From: Elysia marginata
Taxonomy: Eukaryota; Mollusca; Gastropoda; Plakobranchidae
Reading direction: 5' to 3'
DNA length: 31,282 bases
Assembly: GCA_019649035.1 (NCBI GenBank)
Contig: BMAT01006488.1
Coordinates: 252,230-283,511 of the forward strand
The notes under the pieces were generated by a model that saw nothing but the letters and a program-made list of their open reading frames with translations, had not been told where the DNA came from and made no database searches. The translations under genes and the position numbers were made by a program. Positions 9,540 to 20,749 of this stretch are shown here, in pieces; positions within the stretch are counted from its first letter, which is position 1; each line of letters opens with the position of its first letter.

Positions 9540-12500
9540 GTGAGGACTCAACCAGTAGTTTCCTGTTATCGGCCGGCGCAAAACAAAGTTAATTATAAAA
9601 TGTAAGGAATATGACATCTAATCATGTTCGGTCTGTCACACGGCGGCCTAAGGGAAAGCACATCAAGAGTCGCACCCACTATTTTTTTAATTAAGAAGCA
9701 CGGCATAAAAACGTAAAAAATAAATTGGAAAACAATGCAGAATAGCAATATTAATAAAGTAGAAAATTAACCTCAGCAGTTGCAACTGGAAATTGATAAT
9801 TGTTTAAGAACACAACCACTAATTAAACGAAGAGATATTTTATTTGGTGTTGAAGTCAGAAGAATACACAAGTTTTTTTCAATGAGCAGAGACCAGACAG
9901 ACCAGGATGGCTGCAAAGGAAAAAAAGTAGTAATAATGTGTTAAAGACGGGCAAGATTAAGAAGGAAAAAAGCTCAGAGAGAAAGTTAGGGTAAAGATAA
10001 AATAGAAAAGGAAAAAAACGCTGAGGATAAGTAGAAGGGAACTATAGAGTCCTCGAATAGAGAGCTACCAAGACAGGTTTAACAGCAAAAAATCAAATAG
10101 TGTTCCACTTCCAGATCTATAATGATTCAAACAATATCAATACCATACCAACTGCATTGAAGAACCTCTAGATAACAACGACAACCCGTATTATCAAAAG
10201 ATTCCAGGGCACATTCAAAGAAAACCAGAAATCTACCATGAATAAAACACGAAAAATATGAACTAAGAGTGCGGGCTTCTCAGCCGAGGTCTATCGATAA
10301 TAGGTAGAACTGAAAAAAGTGAACCACTTTTAAGACTGACAAGGGAGACACAATATTCAAAAAGAAAAAGGAAAATCAAACCTGATTTTATAAACAACAG
10401 AATCTAGATGTAGAATTTAGGATGATTTAAAATTTGAATTCTCGACAAAACCTATGAAATTTCTAGAAAAAAGCTTATCCACAACCTAGAACTAGATGAA
10501 ACGACAGACACCGTCGGCGTCTAGTCACCGGAAGAAAACTCCAGTATTTTGCCATTAATTTTTTTGAGAAAAGTTTAGGGTACCGGTAACCAAAAAAAAA
10601 CCCCATAAATGATCTAGGTCTAGTTGAGAAATCAACTTTTTAGAAAATCTTCGCCCCAAAAATCTTTTTGAGAATATTTACAACCTATTTGTAATACATT
10701 ACAATTCCACCTTTATATTCCACACCCAACAGCATTGCAAAAATGATTTTCAGTTTTGATTGTTATTTTAGAAAGATACGCTAATGGCACAAAGAACGTA
10801 GGCGTCAGGAGCTATTTTTTTATTGCATTTCATCATGCCTTTCTTTGAAATTGCAAGAATACACAGTAAATCTAGTTCAGTAAGGCATAACTTTGATCCT
10901 TTTAGAAACTCTTATTTTTAGTTGTAAAACAATCTCAAAAACTTGTCCAAATTTTAGGTTCAAAATTTTTAAAAGTCCACTTTTAACCTTAAATCGTCCA
11001 CGATTATAAAGTTTTTGGAAATCTGTCCAAAACTACCAAAAACGTATGAGATTAATATATTAAAAAAAGATATTTCTTTCCAAAAATTTACATTCCAGAT
11101 GAGTCAAAGTACCGGTTTATTCAGGTTTAATATACAGAGGCAAGAAGGCAAGAGATTTTCTGTAGCTTAAATCCTAGCTTTTCATAATGTTGCTGAATCA
11201 GAGATCTGCTTTCATCGCTGTCAGTCTGTCGCAATGTTCCCCTCTATGTGGCTCCCTTAGTCTGTTATTGTAACAGCGTCCATGAATGTCATCTCCAGTT
11301 CCTATTTATGAGTTCATGGGGTGAGCAATTTTCTTACGTTCTGTCCTGCGGAAATTAGAGTAAGTGGAGTGCCATTTGCAACGAATAATTTTATCTAATG
11401 TCTATAATTTAGCTTCTTGGTGAAAGAATTATTATGTGTTACAAGCTCTAACAGTTTCATAGAACAGCCAATCAAGCGGATATTATCATAAAATATGCGT
11501 TTTAAAAACATCTGCAAAAGTATTGTTTTAAAGAGAGCCAAATGACTGATAAACACATCATAAACTGATTCAGAACTGACGGCATGTAAAACGTCTGACA
11601 ATTTGTTACTGGCCCCATGATTGGAAGTATTAAATACCATAAAATAAAAACTCTTGGAGAAAATAAAGAATTCAGTAAGATTATATCATATTTCTAAAAC
11701 CCCTTACTTGCTACATTTTGTTTTATCTGAACCTCTACTTATTTCAAAATGTTTCAGTTTTGTGTTGAGATAGGCACCCCTATCTAGATTCGTAATATTT
11801 TTTATTGTTTAACTTTGATAGCTTTTATAGATCATAACCAATTTGTGACTTTCTACTAGAGTTCATAGTACTTGTTCCAGGCTGATAAATATCTTGTTAT
11901 CCTTATACATGTTTTCACCAATTTTAAACTGTTGGTTTTATCGCTTTTTCTTTTGCTGCTTTCTTGTAAGAAATACATAAAAACACAACACAACATTTTG
12001 GCAACATACTGGTAGATAAAATGATATACGCATATATGCATGGAAAATGTAGCCTCTATAATCTATGAATGAAGCGAGTGACTGCTATAAAAATTATGTG
12101 TCATTAACCGACCCACTTCCTCTGGTAATATGCGGGTGAGAAAAGAGAGCAAGAGAAAGTCCGCCATAGATCATAACATGGAAACAACAGTTCACAACTC
12201 ATTTTGTGTTACCGGTTTACGAACAGAAAGAAACGAACTTTTATTCTATGTCTGAAAAGTTTGTCCTAATTTTTTTCAAAAGATAGCTCTAAAAAAATGG
12301 TACATTGCCGTAAAGGAAATATTGATGCAGAAAAAAAAAAAAGTTTAAAAAATCCACAGGTTTTGACCTTTAACAGAAAGGGGTCGATCTACTTGCATTT
12401 TTTATCTTTGGCTCTGCTGCATATTCATACTAGAAAGTTCTGTAAATTTCGGCTGGAAAATTGTCGGTACTTAAGCCTTTTGCCACTTTACATCAGGACT

Positions 12501-12850
12501 GCTGATCTTATGCTGAAAGTCAGATTTCCACTGTGAGACATCAAGGCAAATTGTCACATAATGTATATAAGTGAATATTAATAAAAGATGAGTTCAACGT
12601 AATTATCCATAGCAAAAACATGAAGAGCTAAAATGCGGTATTTAAAAGAATCAGAAACAGGGAGCAAGGCAAGTGGAGGCATCTGTTTACTCCAGCTGCA
12701 TTGGAGAAACTCCGCTCAATTCAAAACCTAAGGTAGGTCTAGTTTAACTACTTAAAAAATTTATCCTCTGATACATATGCTACTGAAGCTGCTGTTGTAG
12801 TTGCTACTGTTTTCCAACATCTACAGCTACTGTAACAGTTGCTGTTCTCA
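9540..12850. other. Long intergenic stretch, no identified gene
   Basis: AT-rich sequence without recognisable domains. The longest protein-like frame is 11640-11395 on the - strand (81 codons, MVFNTSNHGASNK start). Just downstream of it on the same strand is more fragmentary coding-like sequence (about 11390-11190) interrupted by stops. Together these might be a very old element remnant, but I recognise nothing in them. Confidence 0.3.
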
Positions 12851-12856
12851 TTCCGT

Positions 12857-12870
12857 TACTACTACTACTA

Positions 12871-12921
<51 letters not shown>

Positions 12922-12924
12922 ATG

Positions 12925-12967
<43 letters not shown>
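12857..12967. repeat. (TAC)n trinucleotide array
   Basis: About 110 bp of nearly perfect TAC/CTA repeats, interrupted by one ACC near 12875 and one AATGCT near 12920. The poly-threonine frame across it is an artefact of the repeat. Confidence 0.95.
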
Positions 12968-12969
12968 AG

Positions 12970-13620
12970 CACTGCGCATTTCGTTGTAATATGGAGCTTA
13001 ATAGTTAAAGATAAACATACTATATTTTCAGTTTAAATTTTATTAAAAAAGAAAACCAGCCGGACATATTTACTCTCACCCTACCGACTCATAATCAGTT
13101 ATTTTCTTGAAGTATTATATGAACAATTGTATTGTATTGTCTTGCTTTTGCCCTCGTTCAATTTGAACAGAAGAAGCATCTCTATGGTGATGTAATAGTT
13201 GGTGTGCTAGATGACAACGTTTTAGAAAATAACTCTCAATGGCACCGATGTCTATGAAATAGTTCTAATAAGAGATCCATATTTTGTATCTAATCTTATC
13301 CTAAATGAGAAACAATTTTAAGGGATTAAGTTCAATTTTAGCTATTTAAAATCACTCATAACTCTCTCCCTCATCTCGAGCTTTCTGTTTCAATGCCCAT
13401 ATCAACTGTTTCAAAGTGAAAGTTGTAAGATCTACTTTTAATTCAGCGTTTGTGTTTATCTAAATGATTCTGGTAATTATAACTTAGCGCTCTATGCTTA
13501 CATAAGGAAAGCAACACATCAATATGCTTAATCCACTAAGCTAAGTTTTAGCTTGCTTGGGCTTTATAAAACTAGATAATTACATTCAATTAAATACTTA
13601 ATAAACTATGTGTATGTACG
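12970..13620. other. Intergenic, no recognisable gene
   Basis: AT-rich; no long open frame, RNA gene or clear element seen between the TAC array and the composite satellite element. Confidence 0.4.
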
Positions 13621-13630
13621 TTGGGCCAGC

Positions 13631-14290
13631 TGGTTACCCGTTCGATGAACGGAGGTGAGGTTCAGGCCTGTGTGCAGAAATATACCCTACCAAAATGTGT
13701 GTACCTGAATTCAAAAGATAGCCACAACTCTGAAATTTCGTCCTCTAAAAAAGCCTCTGGGATAATTTCCCCATACATCTACAGGCTCTTGAAAGCCCCC
13801 AAAAGACTTTGTAAACACATTCTCCTAAGCAAAACAGCGCCCAAAAGAGTACCTTTCCACGTACCTCTATATTTTCTAGAGAGTCCCTCACTGACTTTCT
13901 CAATACGTTTTATTCTGTAAACAGTGATTTGGAGACTATCTCTAAACATAAAATTTATTCGTCCTCTCAATAGCAGCTGAGATACTTTCTCGTATTTAGA
14001 TCTACATCCTCTTGCGAGCGACTAAAAGATTTTCTCAACACATTTTCCTCCTCTCTAAACAGCGTCAAAATGCAAAAAAACTCATCTCCACATATATTTC
14101 TTTCTTTCAATAACCTCCGACAGACTTTTCCTCTACATCTTCATCCTCTAGAGAGCGCCTGAAAGACTTACTCAACAAGGTTTTACTCCTCTAAACAGCG
14201 CTCAAAAGACTATATCCTTCATACGGGTATAGTTCTTCCTCTCAATGGCCTCTAAGAGACTTTCAGCATACATAAGTTCTGCATGCTCAG
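13631..14290 (+). repeat. Composite satellite element, copy A (head plus about four 137-bp tandem units)
   Basis: The head (13631-13740) is shared with 5750-5886 and includes GTTACCCGTTCGATGAAC, whose GTTC/GAAC can form a small hairpin. Tandem units follow, with starts near 13741, 13874 (partial), 13963, 14103 and 14240. Unit landmarks are CCTCTCAATAGC, CTGAGA, ACTTTCTC, CTACATCCTCT, GAGCGCCTAAAAGA, TTTCTCAACACATT, CTCTAAACAGCG and CCACATATATTTCTT. Unit length is about 137-140 bp. The architecture of a conserved head plus a short satellite core recalls bivalve pearl-type, Helitron-derived elements; this is an analogy only. The element ends about 260 bp upstream of the cholinesterase-like coding exon. 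Confidence 0.75.
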
Positions 14291-14553
14291 TTCACCTGAA
14301 TTAAAAGATTTTTATCAAGGAACCACCTGACACCCAAGATTTAGTTAGTGTCTCACTTAAAAGACCAATTCAAATGTCTTTACATTAGCAATCTTTTTTT
14401 TTTTTCAAAATTATTAGTACTATATATTTTACACCAGCAAATTTGATATCTTCTCTTTTTTATATTTTGCTGCATGTTTCACACTCATCATTTTTTATTG
14501 CATATTGGACAAAAGTTAGTATGTTCCTTAATTAACACGATTTTTTTCAGAAA

Positions 14554-17409
14554 ATGGGTGGCTTTCTCAGATTCGTGTTTCTTCTGCTTGTGGTTGTGGT
14601 AGCACTTTCTACTGCGGCCAATAACAACAGAGGAAACCGACGTCGCTGGACTACAACTTTGTCCACAACACACGGTCGAGTTACAGGACTAAGGAAAAGA
14701 GTGGTGGGTGTAAGGGTGGACGTTTTCTACAGTATTCCATTTGCTAAACCACCAGTTGGAGACCTCCGCTTCAAAGCACCAGAGCCGGCAGATCCTTGGG
14801 GATCCGAACCCATTGATGGAACAGTGAAACCCAATGCATGCTGGCAAACTATTGACCAAGCGTTTGACCGGTTTTCCGGTGTGGAAATGTGGAATCCAAA
14901 TACACCAAGGAGCGAGGACTGCTTGTATCTCAACGTATGGAGGCCATCACCTAGGAGGAATAGCCAACCTAAACCCATTATGGTATGGATCTTCGGAGGA
15001 GGTTTCTGGGCAGGTTCCAGCGTTTTAGACGTGTATGATGGGAGTCAATTGGCAGCGAGACGAGACGTTATCGTGGTAACAATGAACTACCGTCTCGGCC
15101 CGCTTGGCTTCATGTATCTTCAAAACAACGCAGAAGTCCCTGGCAACGCTGGCTTGTTCGACCAGCTGTTAGCCCTACAATGGGTGAAAGAAAATGCAGC
15201 TTATCTCGGAGGATCACCAGACGACATAACCATCTTTGGCGAGAGTGCTGGCGCAGCAAGCGTGGGGTTTCATATGTTATCTCCCTTGTCTAGAGATTTG
15301 TTTAATAATGCTATCATGGAAAGCTCAGCTCCAACCTCTTACTGGGCAGTGCTCGACACTGAGAAAACAGTTGAGCGGGTTGCCAGACTAGCAGCCAATG
15401 TGTCTTGCCCTGTTACCCTAGGCGACCAGCTGCTTCCCTGTCTCCGCGCTGTAGATCCAGAAGTCTTGACTAACCAACAGTGGATTCTTGTTGACAAATG
15501 GTTCGACGTGCCTATCGGACCCATCGTGGATGGCCTATTCTTGCCTGCCCACCCAGCTGATATGTTGAAAGACGGCAACATCAAGAAGACCAATGTAATT
15601 ATCGGAGTTGACAAGAACGAAGGCATCTATTGGGACATTTACGGCTTTATGAACGACTTCCCTATGGAAAAAAACGGAAACTTGAGCAGAGTCCAGTTCC
15701 GTAGTATAATGCAAGTCCTTTCTGACAACGACCGGGAGTTCAAACGTCAGCTTATTGAGCTGTACAACAGAGAACTGAGGGGCCCAATGCGCCGTATGGC
15801 CATCGTTGACGCGGCAAGCGGGGATTCCCTCTTCAAATGTTCTGTGGTCGACTTTGCCCGAGACTATACAGCAGTTGGTGGCAATGTCTACCTGTTCAGC
15901 TTCGAGGAGAATTTCAGCAGTGATCCCTGGCCCGACTGGATGGGAGTCCCTCACGGTTTTGAGATTGAGGTAATCTTTGGGTTGCCCCTCGAGGAAGGCT
16001 CAGGGAACACAAGTCAAGAGAAGGCACTCACTAGGATGATGATGGCTATGTGGACTAAGTTTGCCAGGACAGGGTGAGCTAAACATTAAAATGAAGTTTT
16101 AGAGTTCTTAATCGTACTATGCATTTACGGATTGAAAATTGTTGTCTTCTTTTGCTTTTTTTTTAAATGCCAAACTTTTTCGGCCTATGAAAAATAATAT
16201 CTTGTGATTTTTTTCAAATGCTGTTACGAAATGTACAGTTTACTAACAAAAAGTGTAATAATGAAAAAAGTGGTGTTCACATCAATAGCGCTTGAGGTTA
16301 ATCATGGTGAGAGTAGTAGTAAAACAGTTGCAAAACTAGTAGTAGTAGTAGTAGTAGTANNNNNNNNNNNNNNNNNNNNNNNNNNNNNNNNNNNNNNNNN
16401 NNNNNNNNNNNNNNNNNNNNNNNNNNNNNNNNNNNNNNNNNNNNNNNNNNNNNNNNNNNNNNNNNNNNNNNNNNNNNNNNNNNNNNNNNNNNNNNNNNNN
16501 NNNNNNNNNNNNNNNNNNNNNNNNNNNNNNNNNNNNNNNNNNNNNNNNNNNNNNNNNNNNNNNNNNNNNNNNNNNNNNNNNNNNNNNNNNNNNNNNNNNN
16601 NNNNNNNNNNNNNNNNNNNNNNNNNNNNNNNNNNNNNNNNNNNNNNNNNNNNNNNNNNNNNNNNNNNNNNNNNNNNNNNNNNNNNNNNNNNNNNNNNNNN
16701 NNNNNNNNNNNNNNNNNNNNNNNNNNNNNNNNNNNNNNNNNNNNNNNNNNNNNNNNNNNNNNNNNNNNNNNNNNNNNNNNNNNNNNNNNNNNNNNNNNNN
16801 NNNNNNNNNNNNNNNNNNNNNNNNNNNNNNNNNNNNNNNNNNNNNNNNNNNNNNNNNNNNNNNNNNNNNNNNNNNNNNNNNNNNNNNNNNNNNNNNNNNN
16901 NNNNNNNNNNNNNNNNNNNNNNNNNNNNNNNNNNNNNNNNNNNNNNNNNNNNNNNNNNNNNNNNNNNNNNNNNNNNNNNNNGCAGTAGTAATAAGAGTAA
17001 TGGTAGTAGTAGTACTAGAAGTAGTAAACGTTATACTAGTAGTAAACTTTGTAATAGTAGTAGCAGCGGCAGTAGAAGTAGTAGTAATAGTAGTACTAGT
17101 TGTAGTGGTAGTAGCAGTAGCGGTGGTGGTAAAAAGCTGTTGTTGTTGTGCTCGTAGTGGTAATAACCATGTGATGTTGATGAATGTAGAAATTAATATG
17201 ATAATTATGGTAAAACGACGACACATTATTATAATTATACTTTTTTCTACAGATCGCCGGCTTCGAGGAGGGTGACTTGGCCTAAATATACTGCGGAGAA
17301 TAACGAGTATGTGGTCATTGACAAGAACGGAGTACGCACTGAAGAAGGGCTAAGAAAAGAAGCATGTGAATTGTGGGCTACGCGAAATCTCGGCGGCCAT
17401 TCAAGTTAG
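14554..17409 (+). CDS. Secreted cholinesterase-like carboxylesterase (type B), 2 coding exons, 558 aa
   Basis: This is a serine hydrolase of the alpha/beta-hydrolase cholinesterase family, expected to cleave choline or other esters outside the cell. Coding exons are 14554-16073 and 17253-17409. The donor GG|GTGAGC and acceptor CTACAG|A rejoin one glycine codon (phase 2). The start follows an acceptor at 14549-14550, so a non-coding 5' exon lies upstream. Residues 1-22 are a signal peptide. The triad is Ser231 (FGESAGAAS), Glu356 (DKNEG) and His467 (GVPHGFE); the oxyanion hole is Gly149, Gly150 and Ala232. Disulfide pairs are Cys96-Cys123, Cys285-Cys296 and Cys429-Cys545. Choline-site Trp113 lies in EMWNPN; Asp101, Trp264 and Tyr359 match AChE gorge residues. 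In the acyl pocket one Phe is kept (Phe317) and the other is Val319. N-glycosylation sites are at 282, 376, 453 and 485. The C-terminus ends GGHSS, with no GPI signal or dimerising cysteine, implying a soluble monomer. A complete triad makes non-catalytic neuroligin unlikely. The substrate is inferred. Confidence 0.93.
16074..17252 (+). other. Intron of the cholinesterase-like gene
   Basis: It has GTGAGC at the 5' end and TTTTTTCTACAG at the 3' end. It contains a GTA-repeat region and a run of undetermined bases, so its real length is unknown. The TGA at 16075-16077 that would end the first exon's frame lies inside the donor and is removed by splicing. Confidence 0.85.
16337..17150. repeat. 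(GTA)n array with assembly gap (N, 16360-16981)
   Basis: Perfect GTA repeats run into a block of 622 N. On the far side are degenerate GTA/GTR repeats with AGC and GGT variants, from 16982 to about 17150. The gap almost certainly covers an unresolved microsatellite inside the intron. The sense strand here carries GTA, whereas the dermatopontin intron carries CTA. Confidence 0.9.
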
Positions 17410-17576
17410 ATAGTGATTCGGCATGGAGAAAAAAATGGTGGACATGATACGCAACTGCGTGAAAAGAGAGGATGCGTCGGAAGAATACGATGTTGTTCAT
17501 CTTTTTCGTCTCTTGTGCCTTACACAATAATGCTTATGTCTCGTTGTTTTTTATTTAAACTTGCCTTTGAGATTTT

Positions 17577-17582
17577 AATAAA
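17577..17582 (+). terminator. Polyadenylation signal AATAAA (proximal)
   Basis: AATAAA 168 bases after the cholinesterase-like stop codon, in a T-rich 3' region. Its use cannot be told from sequence alone. Confidence 0.45.
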
Positions 17583-17717
17583 CAAGTTTTCGTCTCTAGG
17601 GAAAAAGCCACGGGATTTGAAAACAAAAAAAGTTGTTTTTTTTTTGTCAGTTTCAAAACCACAAAAGTTAATACAGCAATTGAGTTTCCTTGTTTTCATG
17701 TCTACATTGGCTGTTCC

Positions 17718-17723
17718 AATAAA
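17718..17723 (+). terminator. Polyadenylation signal AATAAA (distal)
   Basis: A second AATAAA 309 bases after the stop. Either this or the proximal copy could end the transcript, allowing two 3' UTR lengths. Confidence 0.4.
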
Positions 17724-18634
17724 CTGCATTATTGACACTCAAAGACACATTTATTGGTTAAGATAACTATTTTTCATAATATGAGAATATAACTTAATAT
17801 TATTTTGACTTCCACTAAATGATGAACGGAAAAAAAAAACATGATATAGGAGAAAAAAAAGAACATCGGCTACCAAAAGAAAAATTACGGCAACTAGATC
17901 TAGTTTTGTTTGTTACTGTCATAGTAATCAAAATATGCTCTGAAACATTTTTATCCAGGAATAGTAACTAGAAATTCCGTTATTTTAGTAAAGCTAGATT
18001 GGCTGAGTTGATACCGAGGTGGAGGTGATAGATTTCGTATGTGTGGAACAAGTAAGAGGAATCAAGCTCAAATCAATGTTTTCAGATGTTGAGTTATCAG
18101 TATTAGAACTTTTGCAATGCTTTCTACGCCCTGGAAAATATTTTTCAAAAGGTCTTACTTTAGCTTTTATTTCATTTCTAAAGGTGTTTCAAAGCAAATA
18201 GTTATAGTATTTTGTGAAGCAGATTTTATTAATAAACTGCTTGAAATCAAAACTGGGCCTAGCGACTTGTGCCTTGTTTCTTTTCTAGTTGGCTCATGTT
18301 GTTTCCCTTTCTAGCTTTATTCTAAAGAGCACAAGCTTAACTTTGGGCTGAAATTTATGATGAATACCTTACCTTCTTTGATTCGATCCACAGTCCTCAA
18401 AGCTGTCAATTTTTTTTTAAAAAAAGGAAAAAGTTGTGGGCCATTTTAGTACTATTTCGATTCCAAAAGTCTACTGTAACAAAGGAAGCTGACATTGTGT
18501 ACAATTTGATTTAAAACTTGCTTAAATCTTTAAAGCAGTGCACCCAACGCATGTTAATACGAACAAGTCAATTTTTTCAGAAAAATAAATCAAACTTGCC
18601 AAAATGTATAAAGTAGCGAGTGAAACACAGGATG

Positions 18635-18652
18635 CCCCCCCCCCCCCCCCCC
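18635..18652. repeat. C18 homopolymer
   Basis: Eighteen consecutive C in AT-rich intergenic DNA; slippage-prone and possibly variable in length. Confidence 0.85.
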
Positions 18653-18799
18653 GCCAATCTAATAATAAAATAACTTACTTCCGTCCGGTTTTACGATTTT
18701 GTGAAGATTATGACAATAACGTCAATAGTTGTTTAGATCTAGATTTTGTTTGTTTTGTTTGGTTTTATATTCGTATTGCATTCTTCGGTCGATGATACA

Positions 18800-19075
18800 A
18801 TGGACAGTGTCATTAATGGGCCTTGGCCTAGGCCTTATGATGTCTGGCTAAAAATCTATAAAGAGCACAGTCCTGATTCAAAAGCTAGACGATTGTGTTA
18901 AACAAAACACTAATATTAAATGTTTAGACCGCTTACTTGCCGAGATAGATGCAAATAAATTAACTACATCCAAGTTAAGATATTAAATTAGCAAAGTGGG
19001 ATTCAAAAGCTACACACACTATGCTCAAAAAAGCAATGAAGATCTCTAGATATAGCCCGAAATCCCGTTAGCTTC
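18800..19075 (+). other. Decayed coding-like segment, unrecognised
   Basis: An ATG at 18800 opens 33 codons with protein-like composition (MDSVINGPWPRPYDVWLKIY). The next frame then continues with KLDDCVKQNTNIK and LDRLLAEIDANKLTTSK up to a TAA near 18988. A third stretch follows (LAKWDSKATHTMLKKAM). The run of plausible peptides in successive frames suggests an old broken gene or element. It may also be chance, and I do not recognise the family. Confidence 0.2.
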
Positions 19076-20254
19076 TCAAAATAAGGATAAAGATTTAGAA
19101 TCTAGATCGAATCAAGATATAAGGGCCTAGATTTCAACCTGTTCCCAACAGATCTCGAGGCAGGCGAATTTTAACAGGCTTGAAGATAGAGCAAACATAG
19201 GAAGAGGAAGAGTTAAAAGAGGTAATGAAAGGGAAATAGACAGAGAGTCTGATGGGTAAAGGGGAAAGCATTGTATCTAGACATAAAAGCATAAACATTT
19301 CTAGATCACATCTAAAAAAAGAGACCTAAGCTTAATTCTAACTGAAACGAAGTGTGAGAGGGGTATAGGCCTATAGAGGTAGATATATCGAGAAGAGGGT
19401 AAAACAGTAACCAGGAGAAAAAAAATAGATTCAATGACGTGCAAGTAAATCTGAAACAGTTAAAGACGGAAAGAAGACACATAAGGCAAGAAGAAAACGA
19501 ATTGGATATATTATAAATCTAAATACGGTCTACAATGTATGATGACAAACATGAATGGCAACTTAGTTTTTTTCCATCCTCATCTGTTTCTCGACTCGGT
19601 CGGGTACTTCACATTTAACTAGATATGTTTTAAAAATCATTGCAATACTAAATGAAAATGCTGCAAAACGTGATCATTGTACTCATGTCACAGGTGTCAA
19701 AAGCATTATTTGTTTGATAAAAATGCTCTTGCTCTTTCGCACAATGTAGGCTAATACAGCTGTCGCCCTAACAAAATAAAAATACAAAATATTATAGACT
19801 CAACAAAACAAGCTTTTTGTGAGGTGTTTACACACTTTATCATAAAGAGCAAGTAATGGAAGCATGGGTCATGATGACATATTATTCGCAAAAAGATTTT
19901 CCTGTTTGTCGTTAAAAATAATGTTGAAATTCTTTTAGGCCTTTCATTTTATTATTCATCAAGTATTGAAGTTATACAGCCTTGGTAGAAATTTATTCCA
20001 TGATTTCACTTATATTTTAGTAGAGGTTACGGTGGTATAAAAATCTTTTTTTTTTCATGACTAGCATAATTAAGATTAAAACGTTCTATCGAAAACCACT
20101 TTGTCACACTCTTTTGTCAACGGAATGTTCATTTTCTAGCGCTTTTGAAAGTTCCGAAGTTTACACATAAAAGACACTCTTGTAAACATGTACAGTTGTG
20201 ACTACCACGTTTCAAGAGCGAAATTGCATGTTAATGAACAATAGTGTCTTAGAA

Positions 20255-20742
20255 CCCTTTAAAAAGTTCAAGGAATCATAGCCTTTCATTGTGTGTAATC
20301 AATGGTATCTAGGAACTACCATGACTGTACTGGAAATAAAAGCAAGAAAATGCTCGCTTCACAGAGCCGAGATCCCATCATATAGGCATGAATCAAAAGT
20401 GATTTAAAGTTTAATAAACAATATGTACTGAAGAAAGAGAACAGAATGTTGCAACAGCACCACATTGTACACCACAATGGTAGATCTCACATTTTAAACC
20501 CTTTAAAAAGGAATCTTTTAAATCAGACTGGGGTGGCTCCATAGCGTTTGTTTATTGTGTACAACCAATAGTATCCAGGAACTACCGTAATGGCACTGTA
20601 AAAAGAACAAGACAATGATCGCTTCACAGAGAGGAGTCACGTCACATCAGCGTGAAGTAAGTTTTGACTTACTCCAAGTTAACTTAAAGTTGAGATGACA
20701 ATGAGGAGTAACAAAACAGTGCAGTTTTTCAACAGCTTGGTA
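20255..20742. repeat. Diverged tandem duplication, 244-bp period
   Basis: CCCTTTAAAAAG starts both halves (20255 and 20499). Each continues with CATAGC, a TTTATTGTGTRYAAYCAAT-like block, GTATC-AGGAACTACC, AAGCAAGA-like and CGCTTCACAGAG, ending in CAACAGC and a CACTGCAATG-like block. The halves are clearly related but much diverged. No coding frame runs through them. Confidence 0.65.
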
Positions 20743-20749
20743 CAGCCCT

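Larger units (their letters stand above)
17760..20250. other. Intergenic between the cholinesterase-like gene and the 244-bp duplication
   Basis: Apart from the C18 run, the coding-like remnant at 18800-19075 and scattered AGATCTAG and TAGGCCTA palindromes (dense at 19030-19380), I find no gene, RNA or complete element. Confidence 0.4.

Noticed and set aside
12801-12989. Open frame with a long threonine run
   Set aside because: It is only the translation of the (TAC)n microsatellite; the flanks have no coding character.
13621-13970. 99-codon + strand and 63-codon - strand frames
   Set aside because: They fall inside the composite satellite element and are not conserved as frames in its other copies.
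16075-16077. TGA as the natural end of the esterase (507 aa)
   Set aside because: It lies in the GTGAGC donor. Splicing to 17253 restores the conserved C-terminal segment, including the third disulfide cysteine.
16204-17226. Long frames across the N gap on both strands
   Set aside because: They exist because N stretches contain no stops and GTA repeats stay open in some frames.
14554-17409. Neuroligin or other non-catalytic cholinesterase-like protein
   Set aside because: All three catalytic residues and the oxyanion glycines are present, and there is no transmembrane segment.
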